Assembly (NCBI RefSeq): GCF_016865485.1
Contig: NZ_AP024452.1
Coordinates: 1,820,501 to 1,884,500 of the forward strand
Direction of reading: 5' to 3'
DNA: 64,000 bases
Source: Luteitalea sp. TBR-22
GTDB taxonomy: Bacteria > Acidobacteriota > Vicinamibacteria > Vicinamibacterales > Vicinamibacteraceae
Shown here: in pieces, positions 1 through 11,554 of the stretch
How positions within the stretch are numbered: the first letter of the stretch is position 1
Layout: the number at the start of each line of letters is the position of its first letter
The notes under the pieces: generated by a model
Seen by the model: only the letters and a program-made list of their open reading frames with translations
The model's database searches: none
What the model was told of the DNA's origin: nothing
Program-made: the position numbers and the translations under genes

Positions 1-2566
1 GTCGGCCACCCTCGTCAACGGCCGGCGCGTCACGCCGGCGGGCACCGTCATCCGCACGCAGTCGTACTCCTGGGGGCTCTCCATCAGCCCCGACCAGCGG
101 CGCGCCGCGCTGTTGCGTGCCGATGCGATCGAGGTCGTCGACCTGGGTCCGCCCCACGCGATCCGCCGGTATCCACCACGCGGCACCAGGGATCGGGCCA
201 TGGGCACCGGGGCCTACATGGGGATTGCCTTCGCGCCAGACGGGCGCTCCCTGTTCTACAGCAACGCCAATGAAGGGCAGATCCTGCGGCTCGACCTGGC
301 CTCCGGCGAGGTCGTGGCGACCATCGACATCGACGGCGCCGGCATCGACGACAGCTTCGTCGGCGACTTCGTGCTGACCCGCGACGGCTCCACCATCGTC
401 GCCGTCGACCAGTTCAACTTCCGGTTGGTGACGATCGACGTGGCCAGCGGTGCCGTACGACGGTCGGTGCGCGTGGGGCGACATCCGTTCGCGGTGGCCC
501 TCGCCCCCGACGAGCGCACGGCGTGGGTGTCCAACGTCGGCATGTTCGAATACCCGCTGCTGCCGGGCGTGACGCCCGACAACCGGGCTACCGCCGGCCT
601 CGCGTTCCCCGCCTACGGGGTGCCGTCGAGGGAAGCCGAGGAGGGCACGGTCGTCGACGGCGTGCGCGTGCCCGGCCTCGGCCCGCTCAACCACCCGGAC
701 GCCATGTCGGTGTTCCAGGTGGATCTGGCCGGCGGGCGCGTGCTGCGGAAGATCCACACCGGTTACCTCGTGGGCGCCGAGCGTGACGACATCCGGACCG
801 TCGGCGGCGCCAGCCCGGGCGCACTCGTCGTCGGGCGCGACCGGATCTATGTCTCCAACGCCACCAACGACACGGTGACGGTCCTCGACGCGGCGACGGG
901 CAGTCGCGTCGCCGAGATCGAGCTGAACGTGCCGGGCCTCGAGCGCCTGCGGGGCGTGCTGCCGTTCTCCGTCGTGCTGTCGCCGGACGAGGCGCGGCTC
1001 TACGTCGCCTGCGCGGGGCTCAACGCGGTGGCAGTGATCGACGTCGCGCGTCGGCAGGTGGAGGGGTTCGTGCCGGCTGGCTGGTTCGCGGCGCTCGTCG
1101 CGCTGTCGCCCGACGGGCTGCGACTCTACGTGTCGAGCGCCAAGGGGCTGGGGTCGGGCCCCAACGCCGGGCCGACCTTCGAGGACCCGGGCCGCGGGCT
1201 GCATCCCGGCGACATCATGCAGGGCACCCTGCAGGTGGTCGACGCGCCGCGCGGCGAGGCGCTGGCGTCGGGTACCCGGCAGGTCGTGGCCAACACCTAC
1301 GCGGTGCGGCGCGTTCGTCCCGGACTGGCCGGGAGGCTGCCGTACGGCAACTCGCGCCGCGACGGCCCGATCCGGCACGTCGTCTTCGTCGTGAAGGAGA
1401 ACCGCACGTTCGACCAGGTCTTCGGCGCGCGGCGCGGCGTGCGTGGCAACCCGTCGGGCGCGACGTTGGGGCTCGGCGTCCGGGTGGCCAGCAAGGACGG
1501 CTCGCGTGTGCTCGACCGCGTCGACGTGACGCCGAACCACCACGCCCTGGCCGACCGCTTCGCGATCAGCGACAACTTCTATTGCGATGCCGATCAATCC
1601 AACACGGGCCATCGCTGGGTGGTCGGCGTGTACCCGAACGAATGGGTGGAAGTGAACGCGCGGTCCCGCATCGAGGCCCGGCCGTTCAGCGCCGCGCCGG
1701 GACGCCGGAACGTCAACGGCGCCAGCGCGGTCGTCAACCCGGAGGACTACAACGAGGCCGGGGCGCTGTGGGAACACCTGGCACGCCATGAGGTGTCGTT
1801 CTTCAACTTCGGGTTCGGCGCAGAGATGCCGCAGTCGATCGAGCAGCAGTTGCACAAGGAGACCGGCATCCGCATGTCGGTGAGCTTCCCGCTCCCCAGG
1901 CCGCTCTTCGAGCGTTCGTCACGGAAGTATCCGACCTACAACATGGCCATCCCCGACCAGTACCGGATGGACATGTTCGAGGAGGAACTGCGCGACCGGT
2001 GGGAGAGCGGGCAGGAGCCGTTCCCCTCCCTGGTGACGATCGTGCTGCCCAACGACCACATGACAAGCGAGCATCCGGAGGACGGCTACCCGTTCCGGGA
2101 GTCGTACGTGGCCGACAACGACCTGGCGCTCGGGCGGCTGGTGGAGCGGCTGTCGCACTCGCGCTGGTGGAAGGACATGCTGATCATCGTCACCGAGGAC
2201 GATCCGCAGGGCGGCACCGACAGCGTCGACGCGCACCGATCGGCGCTGCTGTTCATCAGCCCGTGGGTCAAGCGAGGCTACGTGTCGAGCACGTTGGCCA
2301 GCTTCGGCTCGTTGATGCGCCTGCAGTTCACGCTGCTCGGCCTGCCCGCCCTCAACCAGTTCGACGGAACGGCGTCGATGGTCGACGACATCTTCTCGAC
2401 GACGGCCGACGTGACCCCGTACGCGGCGCGCCCGATCGACCGTCGGCTGTTCGACCCCGCCGTGGCGTTCAAGCCGTTCGACCGGCGCTTCAACTGGAAG
2501 GCGATGGCCGCCTCGCCGGTGATGGACGACCCGGACGACATGCGTGAGGCGTTGCGGCCGCGATAG
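1..2566 (+). CDS. Beta-propeller plus phosphoesterase protein (5' truncated by window)
   Basis: The frame is open from base 2, so the gene starts outside the window and the TTG at 113 is not its start. The first ~430 residues are a YVTN-type beta-propeller with repeated blade motifs (SPDG, SPDEARLYV, IYVSNATNDTV). The second half is a phosphoesterase of the phospholipase C/acid phosphatase superfamily: it opens with VVFVVKENRTFDQVFG and later has HHALADRFAISDNFY, LPNDHMTSEHP and IVTEDDPQGGTDSVDAHR, which fit the family's metal ligands. Proteins of this architecture are normally exported, but the leader is not visible here. It likely hydrolyses phosphate esters outside the cytoplasm; the substrate is unknown. 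Confidence 0.88.
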   Translation, partial: SATLVNGRRVTPAGTVIRTQSYSWGLSISPDQRRAALLRADAIEVVDLGPPHAIRRYPPRGTRDRAMGTGAYMGIAFAPDGRSLFYSNANEGQILRLDLASGEVVATIDIDGAGIDDSFVGDFVLTRDGSTIVAVDQFNFRLVTIDVASGAVRRSVRVGRHPFAVALAPDERTAWVSNVGMFEYPLLPGVTPDNRATAGLAFPAYGVPSREAEEGTVVDGVRVPGLGPLNHPDAMSVFQVDLAGGRVLRKIHTGYLVGAERDDIRTVGGASPGALVVGRDRIYVSNATNDTVTVLDAATGSRVAEIELNVPGLERLRGVLPFSVVLSPDEARLYVACAGLNAVAVIDVARRQVEGFVPAGWFAALVALSPDGLRLYVSSAKGLGSGPNAGPTFEDPGRGLHPGDIMQGTLQVVDAPRGEALASGTRQVVANTYAVRRVRPGLAGRLPYGNSRRDGPIRHVVFVVKENRTFDQVFGARRGVRGNPSGATLGLGVRVASKDGSRVLDRVDVTPNHHALADRFAISDNFYCDADQSNTGHRWVVGVYPNEWVEVNARSRIEARPFSAAPGRRNVNGASAVVNPEDYNEAGALWEHLARHEVSFFNFGFGAEMPQSIEQQLHKETGIRMSVSFPLPRPLFERSSRKYPTYNMAIPDQYRMDMFEEELRDRWESGQEPFPSLVTIVLPNDHMTSEHPEDGYPFRESYVADNDLALGRLVERLSHSRWWKDMLIIVTEDDPQGGTDSVDAHRSALLFISPWVKRGYVSSTLASFGSLMRLQFTLLGLPALNQFDGTASMVDDIFSTTADVTPYAARPIDRRLFDPAVAFKPFDRRFNWKAMAASPVMDDPDDMREALRPR

Positions 2567-2589
2567 CACGCCGGCCGCACCGCCTGGGG

Positions 2590-2675
2590 CGATGCCGCAA
2601 CGCGGCGATGCCGCGCACGCCGAAGGCCGACGGCTGACGAAGGCCGACGCAAATGACGAAGGCCGAGGCAGTAGC
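2590..2675. repeat. Degenerate ATGCCG / GAAGGCC repeat
   Basis: The gap between the convergent phosphoesterase and ankyrin genes holds two GCGATGCCGC copies followed by three copies of a GACGAAGGCCGA-like unit. Both motifs recur in other gaps of this window. No gene or clear terminator was seen here. Confidence 0.55.
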
Positions 2676-2684
2676 CGTCGACGT

Positions 2685-3383
2685 TCATGTCGACGGTCGG
2701 CGGTTCATGGCGCGCGATGCTCTCGCATCCATGTGCACCAGCGGCACCTGCAGGCCCGCTTCGTACGGATGCCGACTCGAGACGAGCAGGGTGAGCGTGG
2801 TGCACTCGCCGCCATAGAGGTCCGCGAGCGCGTCGGGATCGGCGCCGCGCGCCAGCAGCAGGTCGGCGATGGCGACGGCCGTGGGCGGGGTCTTCTGGCG
2901 CCAGTGCTCGACGCCATTGGCGGCGACGTAGTGCAACAGCGTGCACCAGTGGACCTCGGGATCGAACGGCCCGACTCGCGTGGAGCGGGCCCGGACCAGC
3001 GACGGACCCTCGTCCAGGCGTCGCCGGAGGTCGTCGACATCGCCCCGCACCACCGCCTCGACGGCGGCCTCGAACCTGGCGATGTCCCAGTGGGGGGTAT
3101 TGATGGCCTCGGCGTGCGCCACGAGACTGGCCCAGTCCAGTGCGTCGTATGCTCTCGCCACGGCCAGCCGCGCGTCGTCACGGTCGAGTGTGGTGGCCGC
3201 GACCTCGACCGCGCTCATCGGCCCGGGCAGCCACGACACGTCCGGACGGCGGAATCGCGGATGGTGCCGGTACATGCGCTCGACGGCCTGCGCGTCGCCA
3301 GCCCTGAAAGCCGTCAGGAGCGCCCGCGCCTGCGCATCGTAGTCGGCAGGCGTCGCGTCGTAGGGCAGCCACGTCCACTCCAT
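2685..3383 (-). CDS. Ankyrin-repeat protein, probably C-terminally truncated
   Basis: 232 residues from the ATG at 3383, which follows a GGGAGG ribosome site; the frame is open further upstream but without a better start. The C-terminal half has ankyrin-like segments (VVRGDVDDLRRRLDEGPSLV, TLLHYVAANGVEHWRQ, VAIADLLLARGADPDAL), so it probably binds a protein partner. As I recall relatives in planctomycetes and acidobacteria, they continue after the LTLLVSSRHP motif with more repeats. Here homology seems to stop at EAGLQVPLV, followed by a basic tail with no ankyrin character (DARASRAMNRRPST). That suggests a frameshift or deletion at the 3' end, next to a repeat patch. Partner and pathway are unknown. 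Confidence 0.7.
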   Translation of the reverse strand: MEWTWLPYDATPADYDAQARALLTAFRAGDAQAVERMYRHHPRFRRPDVSWLPGPMSAVEVAATTLDRDDARLAVARAYDALDWASLVAHAEAINTPHWDIARFEAAVEAVVRGDVDDLRRRLDEGPSLVRARSTRVGPFDPEVHWCTLLHYVAANGVEHWRQKTPPTAVAIADLLLARGADPDALADLYGGECTTLTLLVSSRHPYEAGLQVPLVHMDARASRAMNRRPST

Positions 3384-3496
3384 CGATCCTCCCGTGCCGA
3401 ATCCGGCCCTAGCTCGGTCACTCCGGCAATTGCTGGTGCTAGCGGCCCGGCCGTCCGCTGGTGGGGTGCCCAAGGGTACCGTGAAGTCACGATCAC

Positions 3497-5929
3497 ATGG
3501 CCACAGCAACCCTGCCAGCCCCCGGCCCGGACGCCGAGGAGGCGCGCCTCAAGGACTACAGCCTCGTCGGCCGCGACACGGCACTCGCGATCGACCGCGG
3601 CCTTGCCGAAGCCGAGTGGTACACCTCACCCGTACCTCGCGAGGCGATGCGCCAACTGCTGCAGCGCCGCGATGGCCCGGCCATTCGCGACACCCTCCTC
3701 TATGCGGCGCTGTTGCTCGCCACCGGCTACGGCACGTGGCGGCTGTGGGACTCGTGGTGGGCGCTCGTCCCGATGATGGCGTACGGCGTGCTGTACGCCT
3801 CGGCCTCCGATGCCCGATGGCACGAGGCGGGGCACGGCACGGCCTTCCGCACCGACTGGATGAACACCGCGCTGTACGAGGTGGCGTCGTTCCTCGTGCT
3901 GCGCGAGTCGGTGCCCTGGCGATGGAGCCACGCCCGCCACCACAGCGACACCATCATCGTCGGGCGCGATCCCGAGATCGCCGTGCCGAGGCCGCCCGAC
4001 CTGCTGGAGATGTTCCTGAAGTGCTTCAATTACCGCGCCTGGCGCCGGTACGTGACCAACACCACGCTGCACGCCGTCGGGCGAGTGACCGCCGTCGAGG
4101 CGACCTTCATCCCGCCGTCGCAGTACGGCGCCGTGTTCCTGCGGGCGCGCATCTACCTGGCCATCATGGCGACGGTCGCGGCGACCTGCCTGTACTCCCG
4201 CAGCTGGCTGCCACTCGTGTTCGTGTACGGGCCCAACCTGTACGGCGCGTGGCTCATGGCGATCTACGGCTGGACCCAGCACGCCGCGCTGGCCGAGAAC
4301 GTGCTGGATCACCGGCTCAACTGCCGGACGATCTACATGAACCCGATCCACCGGTTCCTGTACTGGAACATGAACTACCACACCGAGCACCACATGTTCC
4401 CGATGGTGCCGTACCACCAGTTGCCGCGGCTGCACGCGCTGGTGAAGGACGATTGCCCGGCGCCCTACCCGAGCCTGCTGGCGGCATACCGCGAGATGAT
4501 CCCGGCCCTGCTGCGTCAGATCCGCGAGCCCGGGTGGTACCTGCGTCGCACCCTGCCGCCGACGGCGCGGCCGGTGGGCACGCGGCCGACGATGGCCGCG
4601 ATCGTCACCACGGATCGACCGCTGGTCGACGGGTGGGTGGACGTGTGCGCGGCGGCCGACCTCGGGCCGGGCGAGGTGGTGCGCGTCGACCACGGGCCGC
4701 GCACCTACGCGGTGTACCGCGTCGGGCCGGGGACGGTCCGCGCCACCGATGGCATGTGCACGCACGGCAACACGCACCTGGCCGACGGGCACCTGCGTGA
4801 CGGTGTGATCGAGTGCCCGAAGCACAACGGGCGCTTCGACGTGGCGACCGGCGCCGCGGTGCGCGTGCCCGCCTGCGTCGCCCTGCAGACCCATGCCGCG
4901 CGCATCGAGGCCGATCGCGTGTGGTTGCGCGTCGGCGCGATCGCCGCCGCCGACGCCGCGCCGACCTACGCGTTCCGCGTCGTCTCGAACCACAACGTGG
5001 CGACGTTCATCAAGGAACTCGTGCTCGCGCCGCTCACGCCTGACCGGGAGTCGGGAGTCGGGAGTCGGGAATCGGAAGTCGGGAGTCGGGAATCGGGAGT
5101 CGGGAGTCGGGAGTCGGGCGAGCTCGTCTCCACGGAGGCAGGGCGCGGCGAGCCACCGCGCCGCCGTGCCGTGGCCCTGCCGACGTACCAGCCGGGACAG
5201 TACATGCAGCTCCACATCCCGGCGTATGGCGAGATCCGCCTGCGCGACCTGGTCGTGGACGAGCCGTACGCGTCGACCTGGCGAGCTCATCACCTGTTCG
5301 ATCTGGGCACGCGCAACCAGCTGGAACTCCGCCGCAACTACTCGCTGGCGACGGATCCGGCCTCGCCCGTCCAGGAGCTGCGCTTCAACGTGCGCATCGC
5401 CATGCCGCCGGCCGGGCAGGCGTGCGACACGGGCGTGGGGTCGTCGTGGGTGTGGGCGCTGAAGCCGGGCGATACCGTGCAGGCATCAGGCCCGTACGGC
5501 GACTTCCTGATCCGGGGCACGAGGCGCGAGCTGGTGTACGTCGGAGGCGGCGCGGGCATGGCGCCGATCCGATCCCACATCGCCCACCTGCTCGAGACGC
5601 GTGGGCACGCCGGGCCCATCACGTTCTGGTACGGCGCCCGTTCGCGGCAGGAGCTGTTCTACGAGGACTGGTTCCGCGGCCTCGAGGCGCGCTTCCCGAA
5701 CTTCCGGTTCCACATCGCCCTGTCGGCGCCCCTGCCCGACGATGGGTGGACCGGCCCCACGGGCCTGATCCACGACGTGCTGCGGCGTGAGCACCTGGCA
5801 TCCCACCCGCACCCAGCCGACGCCACCTACTTCCTCTGCGGACCGCCGGTCATGGTGCAGGCAGCGCGGGAGATGCTGCGCCACGAGTTCGCGGTCGCGG
5901 CGGAGCACGTCGTGGCCGACGCGTACTGA
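3497..5929 (+). CDS. Fatty acid desaturase-Rieske ferredoxin-NqrF-like reductase fusion
   Basis: 810 residues with three modules. Residues 1-~345 are a membrane fatty-acid desaturase with histidine boxes HEAGH (H109, H113), HARHH (H145, H148, H149) and HTEHH (H295, H298, H299). Residues ~370-470 are a Rieske [2Fe-2S] ferredoxin with CTH (C421, H423) and CPKH (C440, H443). Residues ~485-810 are an FAD/NAD(P)H reductase closest to the NqrF flavin domain (YQPGQYMQL, RRNYSLATDP, VGGGAGMAPIRSH, FLCGPPVMV). The chain can be read as NAD(P)H to FAD to Rieske to di-iron, so the enzyme may desaturate or hydroxylate a lipid without separate carriers. Residues ~517-540 come from a ten-unit heptanucleotide array placed in a loop before the FAD-binding strand. 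Domain calls are firm; substrate and reaction are inferred. Confidence 0.9.
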   Translation: MATATLPAPGPDAEEARLKDYSLVGRDTALAIDRGLAEAEWYTSPVPREAMRQLLQRRDGPAIRDTLLYAALLLATGYGTWRLWDSWWALVPMMAYGVLYASASDARWHEAGHGTAFRTDWMNTALYEVASFLVLRESVPWRWSHARHHSDTIIVGRDPEIAVPRPPDLLEMFLKCFNYRAWRRYVTNTTLHAVGRVTAVEATFIPPSQYGAVFLRARIYLAIMATVAATCLYSRSWLPLVFVYGPNLYGAWLMAIYGWTQHAALAENVLDHRLNCRTIYMNPIHRFLYWNMNYHTEHHMFPMVPYHQLPRLHALVKDDCPAPYPSLLAAYREMIPALLRQIREPGWYLRRTLPPTARPVGTRPTMAAIVTTDRPLVDGWVDVCAAADLGPGEVVRVDHGPRTYAVYRVGPGTVRATDGMCTHGNTHLADGHLRDGVIECPKHNGRFDVATGAAVRVPACVALQTHAARIEADRVWLRVGAIAAADAAPTYAFRVVSNHNVATFIKELVLAPLTPDRESGVGSRESEVGSRESGVGSRESGELVSTEAGRGEPPRRRAVALPTYQPGQYMQLHIPAYGEIRLRDLVVDEPYASTWRAHHLFDLGTRNQLELRRNYSLATDPASPVQELRFNVRIAMPPAGQACDTGVGSSWVWALKPGDTVQASGPYGDFLIRGTRRELVYVGGGAGMAPIRSHIAHLLETRGHAGPITFWYGARSRQELFYEDWFRGLEARFPNFRFHIALSAPLPDDGWTGPTGLIHDVLRREHLASHPHPADATYFLCGPPVMVQAAREMLRHEFAVAAEHVVADAY
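5045..5114 (+). repeat. Heptamer array CGGGAGT x10, inside a coding region
   Basis: Ten consecutive 7-base units, seven of them CGGGAGT, two CGGGAAT and one CGGAAGT, followed by a broken unit. Three units equal seven codons, so the array reads as a RESGVGS peptide repeat in frame with the fusion enzyme. The unit lacks stop codons in all three forward frames. Its exact reverse complement, ACTCCCG, is the unit at 34946-34973. Confidence 0.95.
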
Positions 5930-6041
5930 CCCCCGTGCTAGGGACCACGCACCGACGGCGCGCGCGCAGCCATCCGGCCGCGCCGGAACGCCTGATGTTG
6001 CGAGGGCAGGTTCTGTGCTCCACTTAGGGCGTCGGTCGCCC

Positions 6042-6971
6042 ATGTTCCGCTCGCTCCGCTCGCCCTGCCGTCTTCTGGTCGCCCTGTGGTCCTTCCTGCT
6101 GGCCGCCGGGGCGGCGACCGCGCAGGACCTCGAGCCCAAGGCCTACGCGGCCAGTCCCACCGACGCCGGGTTCGTGGTGGTCGCCGTGTCGCGGCTGGCG
6201 GGAGGTCTCGTGTTCGATCCGACCGTCCCGCTGACCGACGTCAAGGCGACCTTCGGCATCGGCACGATTGCCGGCGGCTACACGTTCGGGCTGCTCGGCA
6301 AGCTGGCGCTCGTCACCGCCGCCGTGCCCATCGCCTCGGGTGAACTGACAGGGTTCCTGAACGACGACGCCCGCTCGACCTACCGCAATGGACTGGCCGA
6401 CGCCCGCTTCAAGCTGTCGGTGAACCTCCGCGGCAACGACGCGATGCGGGCCAGCGCCTTCGCGAAGGCGCCTCGCCGCACCATCGTCGGCACCAGCCTC
6501 ACGGTTGCGGCACCCACCGGCGAGTACGACGGCGCCAAGTTGATCAACATCGGGACCAACCGTTGGGCGGTCAAGCCGGAGCTCGGCGTCGCCGTGCCTG
6601 CGGGGCGGTGGGACGTGGATGCCTACGCGGGCGTGTGGCTGTTCACCGCCAACGGCGACTTCTTCCCGGGCGGCCAGCGCAGGACGCAGGAGCCCGTCCT
6701 GGCGGTGCAGGCACATGTCGGCTACACCTTCCGGCCGCGCCTCTGGCTGGCGGTCGACACCACGTGGTACGGCGGCGGGCAGGCGCGGGTCGAGGGGGGA
6801 GCTCCCGGCACGGGCCTGAACAACTCGCGGCTCGGCGCGACGCTGTCGTTGCCGGTCGGGCGCAGCCAGTCGCTGAAGGTGGCGTACAGTTCAGGTGTGT
6901 CGGTTCGCACCGGCACCGACTTCGATACGCTGAGTGTCGGCTGGCAGAAACTGTGGCTCGCCAGGCGGTGA
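6042..6971 (+). CDS. Putative outer-membrane porin-like protein, phenol MetA-pathway type
   Basis: 309 residues from the ATG at 6042, chosen because it begins a clean signal peptide (hydrophobic RLLVALWSFLLAAGAATAQ, cleavage after AQ). The rest consists of alternating amphipathic strands ending in an aromatic residue pattern (TLSVGWQKLW), typical of the MetA-pathway-of-phenol-degradation/outer-membrane transporter group. It probably forms an outer-membrane beta-barrel. It lies 113 bases upstream of the glucosidase gene on the same strand, but co-transcription is not proven. Substrate unknown; despite the family name nothing here suggests phenol degradation. Confidence 0.72.
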   Translation: MFRSLRSPCRLLVALWSFLLAAGAATAQDLEPKAYAASPTDAGFVVVAVSRLAGGLVFDPTVPLTDVKATFGIGTIAGGYTFGLLGKLALVTAAVPIASGELTGFLNDDARSTYRNGLADARFKLSVNLRGNDAMRASAFAKAPRRTIVGTSLTVAAPTGEYDGAKLINIGTNRWAVKPELGVAVPAGRWDVDAYAGVWLFTANGDFFPGGQRRTQEPVLAVQAHVGYTFRPRLWLAVDTTWYGGGQARVEGGAPGTGLNNSRLGATLSLPVGRSQSLKVAYSSGVSVRTGTDFDTLSVGWQKLWLARR

Positions 6972-7084
6972 GCCGCCCATCCCCTCGAGGTCCGGGCTCC
7001 GACCTCCCGGCAAGGCGCCGATCCCCCCTTGCCGTGTTCGCACTCTTCTCGTGAACTTCCGGAGATCCGGAGAGGAGCACACCG

Positions 7085-9823
<2,739 letters not shown>

Positions 9824-9935
9824 GGAACACGAGCCACCGAGGAAGTGCGATGACCATCGGTCCGCCGTGTCGATGATGGTCACCGACCAGCCGTGACGCG
9901 TTCCTGACGAAGCCGCAGGTCCTGAAGGAGGCCCC

Positions 9936-11420
9936 ATGCAGTCCTGGCCCAGGCATCCGGTCATCTACGAGATCAGCACGTGGGCGTGGCTCGAGGACCT
10001 GTCCCGGTCAGCCGGGCAGGTCGTCGACCTGGGCACCGTGCCCTCGGCGGAGTGGGACGCGATCGCCGCCCGCGGGTTCGACGCCGTCTGGTTCATGGGC
10101 GTGTGGGAGCGGAGCCCCGCCGGCATCGCCATCTCGATGCAGAACCCCGGGCTGCTCGAGGACTTCAGGCGAGCCCTCCCGGACTTCGCGCCGGAGGACA
10201 ACGTCGGCTCACCCTACTGCGTGCGCCGCTACGTGGTCGATCCCCGACTCGGGGGGCCGCAGGGACTCGCCGCAGCGCGGGCGGCGCTCGCGCAACGCGG
10301 GTTGCGCGTCATCCTGGACTTCGTGCCCAATCACGTGGCGCCGGACCACCCCTGGGCCACCGAGCACCCCGAGTACTTCGTGCGGGGCACCCCGGAGGAC
10401 GCCCGGCACGACCCGGCGTCGTTCGTCGAGATCGGCGGGGCCGTGTTCGCGCGCGGCCGGGACCCCTACTTCCCGGCCTGGCCCGACGTGCTTCAGCTCG
10501 ATGCCTTCCATCCCGGGCTGCGGCAGGCGGTGATCGCGACGATCATCGACATCGCCGGCCAGTGCGACGGCATCCGCTGCGACATGGCGATGCTGATGCT
10601 CGACGACGTCTTCGCGCGCACCTGGGGGCCCCGCGCGGGCGAGCGGCCGGCCACCGACTACTGGGCCGCCGTGATCCCCGCGATCAAGGCGCGCCGTCCG
10701 GACTTCCGCTTCATCGCCGAGGCCTACTGGGACCTCGAGTGGGTGCTCCAGCAGCAGGGGTTCGACCACTGCTACGACAAGAAGCTGTACGACCGCATGG
10801 AGCACGCCTCCGCGGAGGACGTCCGCCAGCACCTGCTCGCCGACCTGCCGTACCAGCAGGGCATGGTGCGGTTCATCGAGAACCACGACGAGCCAAGGGC
10901 CGCCGCATCGTTCCCGGGCGCGAAGGGGCAGGCCGCGGCCGTGGCGGTCCTCACGCTGCCGGGCGCGCGACTCCTGCACGAGGGGCAGTTCGAAGGACGC
11001 ACGGTGAGGCTGCCGGTCTTCCTCGGCCGGCGGCCGTCAGAGACGCCCGACGCGGATCTGGTCGCGTTCTACGCCCGCCTGCTCGACGCCACGAAGGGCG
11101 ACCTGTTCCGGGATGGCGACTGGCGCCTCTGCGATCGGAGCGGCTGGCCCGACAACCAGAGCTGCCGGCAGTTCCTCACGTGGTGCTGGACGAAGGACGA
11201 CGCGCGCGCGCTCGTCGTCGTCAACTACGGGCCGGGCCGTGCGCAGGGGCTCGTCCACCTGCCGTGGGACGACCTGCGGGGCCGTGAGTGGCGGCTGGAC
11301 GACCTGCTGGCGGGGCAGAGCCACGAGCGCAATGGCAGCAAGATGCGAGACACGGGCCTGTACGTGGAGCTCGGGCCCTGGCAGTGCCACCTGTTCCGGA
11401 TCGCACCCATGGACGCCTGA
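9936..11420 (+). CDS. Alpha-amylase family glycoside hydrolase (GH13)
   Basis: 494 residues; the ATG follows GAAGGAGG. All four GH13 regions are present: DFVPNH (128-133), GIRCDMAM (nucleophile D216), FIAEAYWD (acid/base E262) and IENHDEP (stabiliser D318). The barrel is followed by a short beta-domain. There is no signal peptide, so it probably acts in the cytoplasm on small alpha-glucans or acts as a transglucosylase. The specific GH13 subfamily cannot be fixed by eye. It follows the GH63-like glucosidase and probably shares its pathway. Confidence 0.88.
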   Translation: MQSWPRHPVIYEISTWAWLEDLSRSAGQVVDLGTVPSAEWDAIAARGFDAVWFMGVWERSPAGIAISMQNPGLLEDFRRALPDFAPEDNVGSPYCVRRYVVDPRLGGPQGLAAARAALAQRGLRVILDFVPNHVAPDHPWATEHPEYFVRGTPEDARHDPASFVEIGGAVFARGRDPYFPAWPDVLQLDAFHPGLRQAVIATIIDIAGQCDGIRCDMAMLMLDDVFARTWGPRAGERPATDYWAAVIPAIKARRPDFRFIAEAYWDLEWVLQQQGFDHCYDKKLYDRMEHASAEDVRQHLLADLPYQQGMVRFIENHDEPRAAASFPGAKGQAAAVAVLTLPGARLLHEGQFEGRTVRLPVFLGRRPSETPDADLVAFYARLLDATKGDLFRDGDWRLCDRSGWPDNQSCRQFLTWCWTKDDARALVVVNYGPGRAQGLVHLPWDDLRGREWRLDDLLAGQSHERNGSKMRDTGLYVELGPWQCHLFRIAPMDA

Positions 11421-11503
11421 GGCGGCCATCCGGGCGGTGATTCACCGGCTCGCCCTGCAGGCAAGGCGGCAGGCGGGGCGCGGCAGGAGCATGGGGCAGG
11501 CTC

Positions 11504-11534
11504 GGTGGCGACGCGACGGACGCGCGCCGCCACC
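11504..11534. terminator. GC-rich hairpin between convergent genes
   Basis: GGTGGCG pairs with CGCCACC, with an inner CGCG/CGCG pairing and a short loop. It sits between the converging GH13 and sulfatase genes. There is no T-tract on either side, so intrinsic termination is only possible. Confidence 0.35.
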
Positions 11535-11554
11535 GCCGGGCGCGGAGGGCGAGT

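Noticed and set aside
3626-5293. Long minus-strand open frame opposite the desaturase fusion
   Set aside because: High GC content gives long antisense frames throughout; this one is His/Arg/Gly-rich without motifs, while the plus strand encodes three complete domains.
5787-6041. N-terminal extension of the outer-membrane-type protein
   Set aside because: The frame is open from 5787 but overlaps the end of the fusion enzyme gene; the signal peptide begins at 6042.
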